64,000 bases of DNA from Cryobacterium arcticum (GTDB taxonomy: Bacteria; Actinomycetota; Actinomycetes; Actinomycetales; Microbacteriaceae): contig NZ_QHLY01000012.1 of NCBI RefSeq assembly GCF_003185895.1, forward strand, positions 868,001 to 932,000. The letters are read 5' to 3'. The notes under the pieces were generated by a model. The model saw only the letters and a list, made by a program, of their open reading frames with translations. It made no database searches and was not told the origin of the DNA. Of this stretch, positions 8,648 through 21,153 are shown piece after piece (the stretch's first letter is position 1; each line of letters opens with the position of its first letter). A program made the position numbers and the translations under genes.

Positions 8648-9841
8648 GTGCCCGATTCAGAGGATCAGCCCCACCGCCCCGCGCAGTTCGCCGCGGCGCT
8701 CGACGCTATCCGTCATGCCAGTCCCCGTGCTGAGTTGATTGTCACCGAGATTGCGGCGCCGGGAAACCTCGCCCCGTTCGCCGTCGCACTGTCCGCCGAT
8801 GTCACACCCGTGCGGCACGGCAGCGACTCCGACTTCGGCACCGGCCGGTTCATCCTGCTCTACGACCCCGACGAGCCCGAAAGCTGGGGCGGCCCGTTCC
8901 GGGTGGTCTGCTTCGCGCAGGCCCCGCTCGAAACCGACATCGGCGTCGACCCGTTCCTGGCCGAAGTCGCGTGGGCCTGGCTGGTGGACGCTCTCGATTC
9001 CGGCGGGGCGAACTACGCCGCCGCGTCGGGCACGGCCACCAAGATCCTGTCGTCGGGCTTCGGTGAACTCGCCCACCAGGGCGATGGCGCCCAGATCGAG
9101 CTCCGGGCGTCCTGGAGCCCGTTGGACGGCAATCTCGCCGCCCATGTGGAGGGCTGGGGTGAGCTGCTCTGCATGCTCGCGGGCTTGCCGCCGGCCGGTG
9201 AGGCGCCCAGGCCGCCGCGGCTGGGGCATCCCACCGGTGCGCCGGACCGGGGCCGCCCTGAGCACGGGATGGGTCACGGCTCCAGCGGACCCGGAGTCGA
9301 TGCGCACGGTCGTTCAGAGCAGGGTCGTTCGGACCACGGTCGTTCGGATCTCGGCCAGCAGGGCCACGGCCATCCCGCACACGGTATGCCCGCCGACTCC
9401 GCCGGAATTCCGGTCGGTCCGCTCGCGCCGATCGGCCCAATCCCTGCCCCGATGCGGCGAAAAGGCCCCGGACTGCATACGCTGGGAGTTGCCGCCGGTG
9501 GCCTCGATTCCGGTGGTTCGGAAACGGTCGGTATCGACAGTATCGGCCTCACAACGCTCGGCACGCCCAGTGCCGGCAGGGAGACCGTGGGAATGAACAC
9601 CGCCGGCACCAACACCGTCGCTGAGTACATCACCGAATCCGGCATCAGCGCCGGCTCCTCGATCGATGGCACCAGTGCGCTCAACCCGACACTCAGCACC
9701 GCACCGGCCGAGCCGGACCTGGCTGCCGCCAGCGATGGCGGTACCAGCGCGGGAATCACGCGAGCGCCGGGTATGAACGCGCCGGGCGGCCGCACCGTCG
9801 GCGTCGCAGACTTGTCAGCACATCGTGCCTCTCGTGCCTGA
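8648..9841 (+). CDS. DUF3000 protein with long low-complexity C-terminal tail
   Basis: 397 aa. Residues 1 to about 190 resemble the actinobacterial DUF3000 family (FRVVCFAQAPLE, then VAWAWLVDAL), whose members are usually about half this length and of unknown function. The remaining 200 residues are unusual: three 15-bp units at 9305-9349 encode (H/Q)GRS(E/D), then comes a Gly/Thr/Ser-rich stretch with a loose five-residue period (TVG, SIG, TLG, SAG). The frame stays open and has normal GC-rich third positions, so the tail is probably translated. It overlaps the RNase D-like gene by 17 bases. Confidence 0.8.
   Translation: MPDSEDQPHRPAQFAAALDAIRHASPRAELIVTEIAAPGNLAPFAVALSADVTPVRHGSDSDFGTGRFILLYDPDEPESWGGPFRVVCFAQAPLETDIGVDPFLAEVAWAWLVDALDSGGANYAAASGTATKILSSGFGELAHQGDGAQIELRASWSPLDGNLAAHVEGWGELLCMLAGLPPAGEAPRPPRLGHPTGAPDRGRPEHGMGHGSSGPGVDAHGRSEQGRSDHGRSDLGQQGHGHPAHGMPADSAGIPVGPLAPIGPIPAPMRRKGPGLHTLGVAAGGLDSGGSETVGIDSIGLTTLGTPSAGRETVGMNTAGTNTVAEYITESGISAGSSIDGTSALNPTLSTAPAEPDLAAASDGGTSAGITRAPGMNAPGGRTVGVADLSAHRASRA
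9305..9349 (+). repeat. 15-bp tandem repeat, three units, in the DUF3000 gene
   Basis: Three near-identical 15-bp units sharing the core GGTCGTTC encode HGRSE, QGRSD and HGRSD. They mark the junction between the conserved domain and the low-complexity tail. Confidence 0.8.
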
Positions 9842-11030
9842 GCACGAGGTCATCGATACCAGGGACGCGTACCTCGCGGCTATCGACGAGCTTGCCCAGG
9901 GAACCGGGCCGATCGGCATCGACGCGGAACGTGCATCCGGTTTCACCTACTCCCAGCGCGCGTACCTGATTCAGATCTACCGCCGGGGCTCCGGTACGTT
10001 CCTCTTCGATCCGCCCCGCATCGGCGACTTCACCGAACTCAACGACGTGATCGCCGGTGAAGAGTGGATCCTGCACGCCGCAAGCCAGGACCTCGCCTGC
10101 CTCCGCGAGGTGGGACTGGACCCGACCCGCATCTTCGACACCGAGCTCGCCGCCCGCCTGCTCGGCCTGCCCAGAGTGGGGCTCGGAACCGTGGTCGAGG
10201 AACTGCTCGGCATTCACCTGGCCAAGGAACACTCCGCGGCGAACTGGTCCACCCGGCCGCTGCCGGAGAGCTGGCTGGTCTACGCGGCCCTCGACGTGGA
10301 GCTGCTGCCCGATCTGCGCGACAGCATGGTCGACCTGCTCATCGAGTCCGACAAGACCGAGATCGCCGACCAGGAATTCGCCGCCGTGCTCGCGAAGGAA
10401 GCCAAGCCCGCTCGCGCGGAGCCGTGGCGCCGCCTGTCGGGCCTGCACTCCGTGCGCGGCCAGCGCAACCTCGCCGTCGCCCGTGAGCTCTGGGTCGCCA
10501 GGGACACGCTGGCCCAGGAGCTGGACGTCTCTCCCGGCCGGCTGGTTCCCGATGCCTCCCTGGTGAGCGCCGCCCGGGTGTTGCCGACCTCCCGCACCGC
10601 ACTGGCCGAACTGCGCGAATTCAACGGCAGGGCCAGCCGCACCGAACTCGACCGCTGGTGGCGCGCCATCCAGCAGGGCTTGGCCAGCGCGGACCTGCCG
10701 TCGGTGAAGGCGAATGGCGACGCCCTGCCGCCGCCCCGAGCCTGGGCGGACCGAAACCCAGAGGCGGACCTGCGGTTCAAGGCCGCCAGGGCGGCCCTCA
10801 CCGCGATCTCGGAAGAGCGCCAGGTGCCGCTGGAGAACCTGCTCACCCCCGACCACCTGCGCCGGGTGTCCTGGCAGCCGCCGGAGCCCGCCGACCCCGA
10901 GACTATCGGCGATGCCCTCGCCCTCCTCGGTGCCCGCACCTGGCAGATTGAGGCCACTGCACAACTAATTGCGGATGCCTTTGTGGATGTCCACCAAACG
11001 AGCAGCGTGCCCTCGGACCCGGTTTCGTAG
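9825..11030 (+). CDS. RNase D-like 3'-5' exonuclease with HRDC domain
   Basis: 401 aa. The DEDD-type exonuclease domain shows IGIDAERA (Exo I, Asp-Glu), ILHAASQDL (Exo II) and YAALDVELL (Exo III, Tyr with Asp). An HRDC-like helical domain follows around residues 205-285, then a third helical region. Likely role: 3' processing or decay of structured RNA. Starts at GTG 9825 or GTG 9834 both overlap the end of the DUF3000 gene, so the two genes are translationally coupled; this pair is common in actinobacteria. Confidence 0.85.
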   Translation: MPLVPEHEVIDTRDAYLAAIDELAQGTGPIGIDAERASGFTYSQRAYLIQIYRRGSGTFLFDPPRIGDFTELNDVIAGEEWILHAASQDLACLREVGLDPTRIFDTELAARLLGLPRVGLGTVVEELLGIHLAKEHSAANWSTRPLPESWLVYAALDVELLPDLRDSMVDLLIESDKTEIADQEFAAVLAKEAKPARAEPWRRLSGLHSVRGQRNLAVARELWVARDTLAQELDVSPGRLVPDASLVSAARVLPTSRTALAELREFNGRASRTELDRWWRAIQQGLASADLPSVKANGDALPPPRAWADRNPEADLRFKAARAALTAISEERQVPLENLLTPDHLRRVSWQPPEPADPETIGDALALLGARTWQIEATAQLIADAFVDVHQTSSVPSDPVS

Positions 11031-11107
11031 GAACAGTCAAAGGATTCCCTCCGGTTAATCCGTCACCCTAGGATCGTGCGATACCTGTTTTGAGTGATGG
11101 AGGCAAA

Positions 11108-12313
11108 GTGGCCGAGAGAACTGAAGTCGTCTTCGTGGACGGGGTTCGCACCCCGTTCGGCCGGGCCGGCGAGAAGGGTATGTACTGGAATACCCGTGCC
11201 GATGACCTGGTCGTGAAGGCCATAACCGCACTGATGGAACGAAACCCGACTGTGCCGGGTGAGCGCATCGACGATGTCGCCATCGCCGCGACCACCCAGT
11301 CCGGCGACCAGGGGCTCACCCTCGGCCGCACGGCAGCGCTTCTGGCCGGTCTGCCGGTCTCGGTGCCCGGCTTCGCGATCGACCGGATGTGCGCCGGCGC
11401 GATGACATCGGTGACCACGATGGGTGCCGCGATCGGTTTCGGCGCCTACGATCTCGCTATCGCCGGCGGCGTCGAGCACATGGGCCGGCACCCGATGGGT
11501 TCCGGCGTCGACCCGAACCCCCGGTTCCTCAGTGAACGGCTGGTCAGCGAGGACGCCCTCAATATGGGTTCGACCGCGGAACGCATCCACGACAGGTTCC
11601 CCGCCTACACCAAGGATCGTTCTGACCGGTACGCCCTGCGCAGCCAGCAGAAGGTCGCCGCCGCGTACGAGGCCGGCAAGATCCAGCCCGACCTGGTCTC
11701 CGTCGCCACGCGCAGCGAGCAGGGTTGGGGCCTGGCCACCCGGGACGAAGCCCCTCGCCCCGAAACCACTCTTGAGGGACTCGCCGCCCTGAAGACGCCG
11801 TTCCGCCCGCACGGCCGCATCACCGCCGGTAACGCCTCCGGGCTCAACGACGGCGCCACCGCCTGCCTGCTGGCCAGCGGAGCCACCGCGAAGGAACTCG
11901 GCCTGAGCGTGAAGATGAAACTCGTGAGCTTCGCCTTCGCCGGCGTCGAACCCGAGGTGATGGGCCTGGGCCCCGTGCCCTCCACCGAGAAGGCGCTGCG
12001 CAAGGCCGGGTTGTCGATCACCGACATCGGCCTGTTCGAACTCAACGAGGCCTTCGCCGTGCAAGTGATCTCCTTCCTGGACCACTTCGGCATCGACGAC
12101 GAGGATCCTCGCGTCAACGAGTACGGCGGTGCCATCGCCATCGGGCATCCGTTGGCTTCGTCCGGCGTGCGCCTGATGAACCAGCTGGCCAGCCAGTTCG
12201 CCGACCACCCCGAGGTGCGGTACGGCCTCACGGCCATGTGCGTCGGCCTGGGCCAGGGCGGCACTGTGATTTGGGAGAACCCGCACTTCAACAAGAAGGC
12301 AGCCAAGCGATGA
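11108..12313 (+). CDS. fadA: acetyl-CoA C-acyltransferase (thiolase)
   Basis: 401 aa. Catalytic Cys95 lies in DRMCAGAMTS, the His in GGAIAIGHPLA, and the second Cys in TAMCVGLGQGG, so the thiolase triad is complete. It performs the last step of beta-oxidation, cleaving 3-ketoacyl-CoA with CoA. The GTG at 11108 is chosen because GGAGG lies 4 to 5 bases upstream; an in-frame TTG six codons earlier has no such site. A -10 like TAGGAT lies about 33 bases upstream. It overlaps fadB by an ATGA junction. Confidence 0.92.
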   Translation: MAERTEVVFVDGVRTPFGRAGEKGMYWNTRADDLVVKAITALMERNPTVPGERIDDVAIAATTQSGDQGLTLGRTAALLAGLPVSVPGFAIDRMCAGAMTSVTTMGAAIGFGAYDLAIAGGVEHMGRHPMGSGVDPNPRFLSERLVSEDALNMGSTAERIHDRFPAYTKDRSDRYALRSQQKVAAAYEAGKIQPDLVSVATRSEQGWGLATRDEAPRPETTLEGLAALKTPFRPHGRITAGNASGLNDGATACLLASGATAKELGLSVKMKLVSFAFAGVEPEVMGLGPVPSTEKALRKAGLSITDIGLFELNEAFAVQVISFLDHFGIDDEDPRVNEYGGAIAIGHPLASSGVRLMNQLASQFADHPEVRYGLTAMCVGLGQGGTVIWENPHFNKKAAKR

Positions 12314-14499
12314 CCGACAAGATCTCACCCACGACCGACTACGCCGCCATCGATTTCGCCCCGCTCGTCGTGGTGTCGGGTGACGAGGTCGTCACCCATT
12401 CCCTCGTGCGAGACGTGCCGATCTCCGGCGGCCGCACGCTGGCGCTCGTGACCTTGGACAACGGGCGCGACCACACCCGGCCGAACACGCTCGGCCCGGT
12501 CACCCTGCTGGAGTTCAGCGGGGTGCTGGATGAGCTCACCGCCCGCGCCGGGCGGGGCGAGATCCACGGTGTGGCCGTCACCGGCAAGCCGTTCATCCTG
12601 GCCGCCGGCGCCGACCTGAGCAAGGTCAGCGAGATTCCCTCCCGCGCGGTGGGCAAGATGCTCGCTCAGCTCGGCCACTTCGCACTCGGCAAGCTCAGCA
12701 CCCTGGGTGTGCCGTCGTTCGTCTTCATCAACGGGCTCGCCCTCGGTGGCGGCCTCGAGATCGCGCTCAACGCCGACTACCGCACCGTCGACGAGACCGT
12801 GCCGGCGATCGCGCTGCCGGAGGTCTTCCTCGGCCTGATCCCCGGCTGGGGTGGCTCCTACCTGCTGCCGAACCTGATCGGCATCGAGAACGCCCTCAAG
12901 GTTGTCGTCGAGAACCCGCTGAAGAACAACCGCACCCTCACCGGCGCGGATGCGCTCAAGCTGGGCATCGCCGACAAGATGTTTCGGTCAGTGAGCTTCC
13001 TCGAGGATTCGATCCGCTGGGCAGACGGCGTGATCGCCGGCAGCACGACCGTGACCCGGCCGAACACGCCCGGCAAGATCGAGCGCCTGGTCAAATGGGA
13101 TGCCGCGATCGGCATCGCCCGCAAGATGCTTCAGTCCCGCATCGGCTCCGTGGCCGCCTCGCCCTATGCCGCCCTCGACCTGCTCAAGGCCGCCCGCACC
13201 GGCACCAAGGCCGAAGGCTTCGCCCGGGAAGACGACGTGCTCGCCGACCTCATCTCCGGGGATCAGCTCCAGGCCAGCATCTACTCGTTCAACCTGGTGC
13301 AGAAGCGGGCCAAACGGCCGGCCGGGGCGCCGGACAAGGCCCTCGCGCGCCCCATCGGCAAGGTGGGTGTGATCGGCGCGGGACTCATGGCCAGCCAGTT
13401 CGCCCTGCTCTTCGTGCGCCGGCTGCGGGTTCCCGTGGTGATCACCGACCTCGACCAGGCCAGGGTCGACAAGGGAGTCGCTTACATCCACGACGAAATC
13501 CAGGCCCTGCAGGGCAAGGGCCGGATCAGCCCTGACGAAGCCAACCGACTGCGTGCCCTGGTCACCGGCACCACCGACAAGGCCGACTTCGCCGACGCCG
13601 ACTGGGTGATCGAGGCGGTGTTCGAGGAACTCGGGGTCAAGCAGGACGTGTTCGCGGAGATCGAGAAGCACATCTCCCCCACCGCCATCCTGGCCACCAA
13701 CACCTCGTCGCTCTCGGTGGAACAGATCGGCGCCAAGCTCGCCCACCCGGAACGGCTGGTCGGGTTCCATTTCTTCAACCCGGTCGCCGTGATGCCGCTG
13801 ATCGAGGTGGTGAACACCCCGGCCACCGACGAGGTGACCCTCTCCACCGCCATGGTGATCGCGGCCAAGCTGCGTAAGAACGCCGTGATCACCCGCGACA
13901 CCCCCGGGTTCGTGGTCAACCGGGTGCTGGCCAAGCTGCTCGGCGAGGCCATGCACGCCGTCGACACCGGTACGCCGTTCGAGGTCGTCAATGGCGCCCT
14001 CGCCCCGTTCGGGCTGCCGATGACGCCGTTCGAACTGCTCGAGCTGGTGGGCCTCAAGGTCGGTGCGCATGTGCTCGACACCCACCACGCCGCGTTCCCC
14101 GACCGGTTCTTCGAGAGCACGAACCTGCACCGGCTGGCGGAGCACGGCAAGATCCTCGAGCGCACCTCGGCGGGCAAGGTCACCGGCTTCGACAAGACCG
14201 CCGTGAAGATCGTGGCGGGTGGCACGACACCGATGACCGCGGAGCAGATCCTGCGCCGCGTGGAGGACGGCCTGGCCGACGAGATCAAGCGGATGCTCGA
14301 CGACGACGTGGTGCACGCGCCGGAGGACATCGACCTCTGCATGATCCTCGGCGCCGGCTGGCCGTTCCAGATGGGCGGCGTCACCCCGTACCTCGACCGG
14401 GTGGGCGCCAGCGAACGCGTGTTCGGGGGCACCTTCCACACCCCGCTCATCCGCGGAGTCGGCGCCGGCGTACCCGTCGCCTCGTCGGTCCTGGACTAA
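12310..14499 (+). CDS. fadB: bifunctional enoyl-CoA hydratase/3-hydroxyacyl-CoA dehydrogenase
   Basis: 729 aa. An N-terminal crotonase domain (about 1-300) contains the GGGLEIALNADYR oxyanion region and ALPEVFLGLIPGWGG with the catalytic Glu. An NAD-binding domain begins at VGVIGAGLMASQFA, followed by TNTSSLSV and the HFFNPV motif with the catalytic His, then the C-terminal dimer domains. It catalyses hydration and oxidation of enoyl-CoA. The ATG overlaps the fadA stop, so together they form an FadA/FadB complex operon. Confidence 0.93.
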   Translation: MTDKISPTTDYAAIDFAPLVVVSGDEVVTHSLVRDVPISGGRTLALVTLDNGRDHTRPNTLGPVTLLEFSGVLDELTARAGRGEIHGVAVTGKPFILAAGADLSKVSEIPSRAVGKMLAQLGHFALGKLSTLGVPSFVFINGLALGGGLEIALNADYRTVDETVPAIALPEVFLGLIPGWGGSYLLPNLIGIENALKVVVENPLKNNRTLTGADALKLGIADKMFRSVSFLEDSIRWADGVIAGSTTVTRPNTPGKIERLVKWDAAIGIARKMLQSRIGSVAASPYAALDLLKAARTGTKAEGFAREDDVLADLISGDQLQASIYSFNLVQKRAKRPAGAPDKALARPIGKVGVIGAGLMASQFALLFVRRLRVPVVITDLDQARVDKGVAYIHDEIQALQGKGRISPDEANRLRALVTGTTDKADFADADWVIEAVFEELGVKQDVFAEIEKHISPTAILATNTSSLSVEQIGAKLAHPERLVGFHFFNPVAVMPLIEVVNTPATDEVTLSTAMVIAAKLRKNAVITRDTPGFVVNRVLAKLLGEAMHAVDTGTPFEVVNGALAPFGLPMTPFELLELVGLKVGAHVLDTHHAAFPDRFFESTNLHRLAEHGKILERTSAGKVTGFDKTAVKIVAGGTTPMTAEQILRRVEDGLADEIKRMLDDDVVHAPEDIDLCMILGAGWPFQMGGVTPYLDRVGASERVFGGTFHTPLIRGVGAGVPVASSVLD

Positions 14500-14520
14500 G
14501 CGTCGCGACCACCCGCCATC

Positions 14521-14580
14521 TGTTCCCCGTTCGGACAATTGCGGCCGGCGTGCCGGCCGCAATTGTCCGCGTAGGGAACA
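14521..14580. repeat. 60-bp palindromic element, copy 1
   Basis: An 18-bp arm starting CGGACAATTGCGG pairs perfectly with its complement around a 2-base loop; the outer TGTTCCC/GGGAACA arms also pair. It lies between fadB and the aldo/keto reductase gene. The second copy, at 16039-16106, shares arms and layout. It could act as a terminator but has no T-tract. Confidence 0.85.
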
Positions 14581-14592
14581 GTTAGAGTGGCG

Positions 14593-15569
<977 letters not shown>

Positions 15570-15573
<4 letters not shown>

Positions 15574-15953
15574 GCGGGGGTGTCCTTTCGGGCGTAGAGG
15601 GAGATCTTGTAGTCGATGGCGGCCAGGCTGGCCTGCATTTCTGCCAACTGCGCCACGACGGTGATGCGGTGCCGTTGCAGCAGTTCGAGCCGGTCCGCCC
15701 TGGTCTCATCGCCGAGCCGCGCCAGGTCGGCGTATGCGCGCACCTGGCTGATCGGCAGGCCGGTCGAGCGCAGCTTGGTGAGGAAGGTGATCCAGGTCAG
15801 GTCCGCCGCCGTGTAGGTGCGATGACGGGAGGATGCCCGCTGGATCGGGGCGAGCATGAGCCCCGCTCGTTCGTAGTAGCGCAGGGTGTGCACGGTAAGA
15901 CCCGTGCGCTCGGCGACCTCCGAAATGGCGAGCTCTTCAGTGTGTGGGGTCAT
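15570..15953 (-). CDS. MerR-family transcriptional regulator
   Basis: 127 aa. The N-terminal winged helix has the MerR signature [24 protein letters not shown], followed by a long dimerisation helix and a short C terminus without a conserved Cys cluster. That points to a small-molecule or stress sensor, not a metal sensor. It is the first gene of a two-gene operon with the aldo/keto reductase. The ATG lies at the predicted transcription start, so its mRNA should be leaderless. Confidence 0.92.
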
Positions 15954-15959
15954 GCAGCA

Positions 15960-15990
15960 ACCCTAGAACTTCGAGCGCGCTCGAAGTCAA
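15960..15990 (-). promoter_or_regulatory. MerR-type promoter and operator, autoregulatory
   Basis: TTGACT and TAGGGT are separated by 19 bases, the long spacer typical of MerR-activated promoters. A perfect 20-bp palindrome (ACTTCGAGCG and its complement, 15968-15987) fills the spacer. TAGGGT ends 6 bases before the merR ATG. Confidence 0.8.
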
Positions 15991-16038
15991 GCCGGGACGA
16001 GCGGACGTGCGCCGGTTCCCCGCACAATGTTTCCCGCA

Positions 16039-16106
16039 CAACTGTTGCCCATGCGGACTTCTGCGGCCGGCGCACCGGCCGCAGACGTCCGCTTCGGGAA
16101 CAGTTG
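16039..16106. repeat. 68-bp palindromic element, copy 2
   Basis: Its sequence and layout match the element at 14521: outer CAACTGTT/AACAGTTG arms, GCGGAC/GTCCGC, and an inner TCTGCGGCCGG hairpin. The arms differ at compensated positions from copy 1. It lies between the MerR gene and the 3' end of dxs, so the two copies bracket the AKR-MerR cassette. Confidence 0.85.
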
Positions 16107-16121
16107 CGGGACGGGACGGGA

Positions 16122-18089
16122 CTAGTCGCGGGGGGCTCGCTGGAGGGGGACGGTGCCGGTTTGTGAGCGATCCGCGGCGGCGTCGGCGGGCAGCGCGCGG
16201 GCGTGCGGGAGTTTGCTGCCGAGCACCATCGCGACCACGTCGCGGGCGATGTGCTGCGGGGTGAGGCCGACCCGTTCCAGGATCTCGGCCCGGGTGCCGT
16301 GGTCGAGGAATTCGTCCGGCAGCCCCAGTTCGGTCACGGCGGTGTCGACGCCGGCTTCGCGCAGGTCCTGGCGGATGCGGGTGCCGATTCCGCCGACCCT
16401 GATGCCATCTTCCAGGCTCACCACGATGCGGTGCTGGCCGGCCAGGTCGATGATGCTCTGCGGCACGGGCACGACCCAGCGCGGGTCGACGACGGTGGCG
16501 CCGATGCCCTGGGCGGCGAGCCGCTCCGCGACCTCGAGGCCCATGCCGGCCATCGGGCCGACAGTGACGATAAGAACATCCTGCTGCTTGCTGCGCAACA
16601 GCACGTCAACGCCGTCGGAGAGGCGCTCGAGGGCATCGAACTCCACGCCGGTCGACCCCTTGGGGAAACGCAGCACGGTGGGGCCGTCATCGACGAGCAC
16701 GGCCTCGGCGAGTTCCTCGCGCAACCGGGTGGAGTCGCGCGGAGCGGCCAGGCGGATGTTCGGAATCACCTGCAGGATCGCGAGGTCCCACATGCCGTGG
16801 TGGCTGGGGCCGTCGGGCCCGGTGACGCCGGCCCGGTCGAGTACGAAGGTCACCCCGGCCTTGTGCAGGGCCACATCCATCAGCACCTGATCGAACGCCC
16901 GGTTGATGAACGTGGCGTACAGCGCGACAACGGGATGCAGGCCGCCATAGGCCAGGCCCGCCGCGCTGGCGACGGCGTGCTGCTCGGCGATGCCGACGTC
17001 GTGCACGCGCTCGGGAAAGCGTTCGGCCATTTTGTGCAGCCCGGTGGGCCGCAGCATGGCGGCGGTGATCGCCACCAGCTTGGGGTTGCCGGTGGCGAGG
17101 GTCAGCAGCTCGTCGGCGAACACCGAGGTCCAGGAGGGAGCCCCGGCGGACTCTGTCGGTTCGCCGGTCTCCGGGTCGATCACGCCGACGGCGTGGAACT
17201 GATCGGCCACGTCCTGCACGGCGGGGTCGTAGCCCTTGCCCTTCTGGGTGATGGTGTGCACGATCACCGGGGCGCCGTAGTCCTTCGCCTGACTGAGCGC
17301 CTCGAGCATGGCTTCCATGTCGTGCCCGTCGACCGGGCCGATGTACTTGATGTCGAGGTTGGAGTACAGCGCCTCGTTGTTGGAGAACCGGCTGAGGAAG
17401 CCGTGCATGCCGCCGCGGACACCACGGAACAGCGCCCGGCCCGGCGCACCCATGTGGTCGAACGCCTCCCGGCTGCTGATGTACGCGGCCTTGTAGCTGC
17501 GTCGCAGCCGCACGGTGTTGAGGAACCTGGCCATGCCGCCGATGGTGGGAGCGTACGAGCGCCCGTTGTCGTTGACGACGATGATCAGGCGGCGGTTGTT
17601 GTCGTCGCTGATGTTGTTCAGCGCTTCCCAGGTCATGCCGCCGGTCAGGGCACCGTCGCCCACCACGGCGATCACGTTGCGGTCGCTCTGCCCGGTCATC
17701 TCGAACGCCCGGGAGATGCCGTCGGCCCAGGACAGCGAACTGGAAGCGTGCGACGACTCCACGATGTCGTGCTCGGACTCGCGGCGTTGCGGGTAGCCGG
17801 CCAGGCCGTCAGTCTGGCGCAGGCGGCTGAAGTCCTGCCGGCCGGTGAGCATCTTGTGCACGTAGGACTGGTGCCCGGTGTCGAAGACGATGGCGTCGCG
17901 GGGCGAGTCGAAGATGCGGTGGATGGCGATGGTCATCTCGACCACACCGAGGTTCGGTCCGAGGTGACCGCCGGTCTTGGAGATCTCGGCGACAAGGAAG
18001 GCACGGACCTCAGCGGCGAGATCGACCAGCTGTTCCTTCGAGAGACCGTCGAGGTCCCGGGGACCGTGGATCGTCTCCAAAAGGGTCAT
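16122..18089 (-). CDS. dxs: 1-deoxy-D-xylulose-5-phosphate synthase
   Basis: 655 aa, close to the usual 620-650 with a short C-terminal tail. The thiamine diphosphate motif GDGALTGGMTWEALNN, the segment HQSYVHKMLTGR, and the transketolase pyrimidine domain with DRAGVTGPDGPSHHG are intact. It condenses pyruvate with glyceraldehyde 3-phosphate, the first step of the MEP isoprenoid pathway. GAGAGGT lies a few bases before the ATG and a TAGACT -10 is visible about 60 bases upstream. acnA lies upstream on the same strand, 96 bases away. Confidence 0.96.
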   Translation of the reverse strand: MTLLETIHGPRDLDGLSKEQLVDLAAEVRAFLVAEISKTGGHLGPNLGVVEMTIAIHRIFDSPRDAIVFDTGHQSYVHKMLTGRQDFSRLRQTDGLAGYPQRRESEHDIVESSHASSSLSWADGISRAFEMTGQSDRNVIAVVGDGALTGGMTWEALNNISDDNNRRLIIVVNDNGRSYAPTIGGMARFLNTVRLRRSYKAAYISSREAFDHMGAPGRALFRGVRGGMHGFLSRFSNNEALYSNLDIKYIGPVDGHDMEAMLEALSQAKDYGAPVIVHTITQKGKGYDPAVQDVADQFHAVGVIDPETGEPTESAGAPSWTSVFADELLTLATGNPKLVAITAAMLRPTGLHKMAERFPERVHDVGIAEQHAVASAAGLAYGGLHPVVALYATFINRAFDQVLMDVALHKAGVTFVLDRAGVTGPDGPSHHGMWDLAILQVIPNIRLAAPRDSTRLREELAEAVLVDDGPTVLRFPKGSTGVEFDALERLSDGVDVLLRSKQQDVLIVTVGPMAGMGLEVAERLAAQGIGATVVDPRWVVPVPQSIIDLAGQHRIVVSLEDGIRVGGIGTRIRQDLREAGVDTAVTELGLPDEFLDHGTRAEILERVGLTPQHIARDVVAMVLGSKLPHARALPADAAADRSQTGTVPLQRAPRD

Positions 18090-18185
18090 AGGTGCTACCT
18101 CTCACGTTTCTGAACGCAGAACTGGCGCGCAGTTCGGATTCCCCGAGTCTACGCGCCAGCCTGAGACGATTCTGCGAATTACCGG

Positions 18186-21002
<2,817 letters not shown>

Positions 21003-21082
21003 GATGCCCTCTCCTTTGTGGAAACCGACGGGAAACCGTCCGCACTCCCCAATCCTGACGATGGGACGCCGAGTTTGGCCAG

Positions 21083-21101
21083 CAAGGGTAGCCTTACCAA
21101 A
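21083..21101 (-). promoter_or_regulatory. DtxR/IdeR-like iron box upstream of acnA
   Basis: CAAGGGTAGCCTTACCAAA matches the consensus TTAGGTTAGCCTAACCTAA at 14 of 19 positions by hand count. It overlaps a TACCCT hexamer that could be the acnA -10, which fits repression by an iron-loaded regulator. Confidence 0.5.
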
Positions 21102-21102
21102 C

Positions 21103-21120
21103 TATCTTGACGTCAAGATA
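21103..21120. promoter_or_regulatory. perfect 18-bp palindrome, second acnA operator
   Basis: TATCTTGACGTCAAGATA is its own reverse complement. On the acnA strand it contains a TTGACG -35-like hexamer, and it sits one base from the iron box. A dimeric TetR-, MarR- or GntR-type regulator is likely; its identity is unknown. Confidence 0.6.
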
Positions 21121-21153
21121 ATCATATCACCGATGCCTCCACCGGTTCCGGTG

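Noticed and set aside
9274-9795. Pro/Ser-rich minus-strand frame opposite the DUF3000 tail
   Set aside because: Could in principle compete with the tail, but it has no start signal or domain, and the plus frame is continuous with DUF3000.
11090-11107. TTG start for fadA six codons upstream
   Set aside because: No ribosome binding site; GGAGG points to the GTG at 11108.
12988-14562. 524-codon open frame opposite fadB
   Set aside because: Antisense shadow of a complete, motif-bearing fadB.
14521-14580. Palindrome as a simple intrinsic terminator of fadB
   Set aside because: No T-tract on either strand, and a related copy lies elsewhere; treated as a repeat element instead.
16203-18113. 636-codon open frame on the plus strand
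   Set aside because: It lies wholly opposite dxs, which has all its motifs. Its His/Val/Asp/Gly-rich composition is what the reverse of a GC-rich gene gives.
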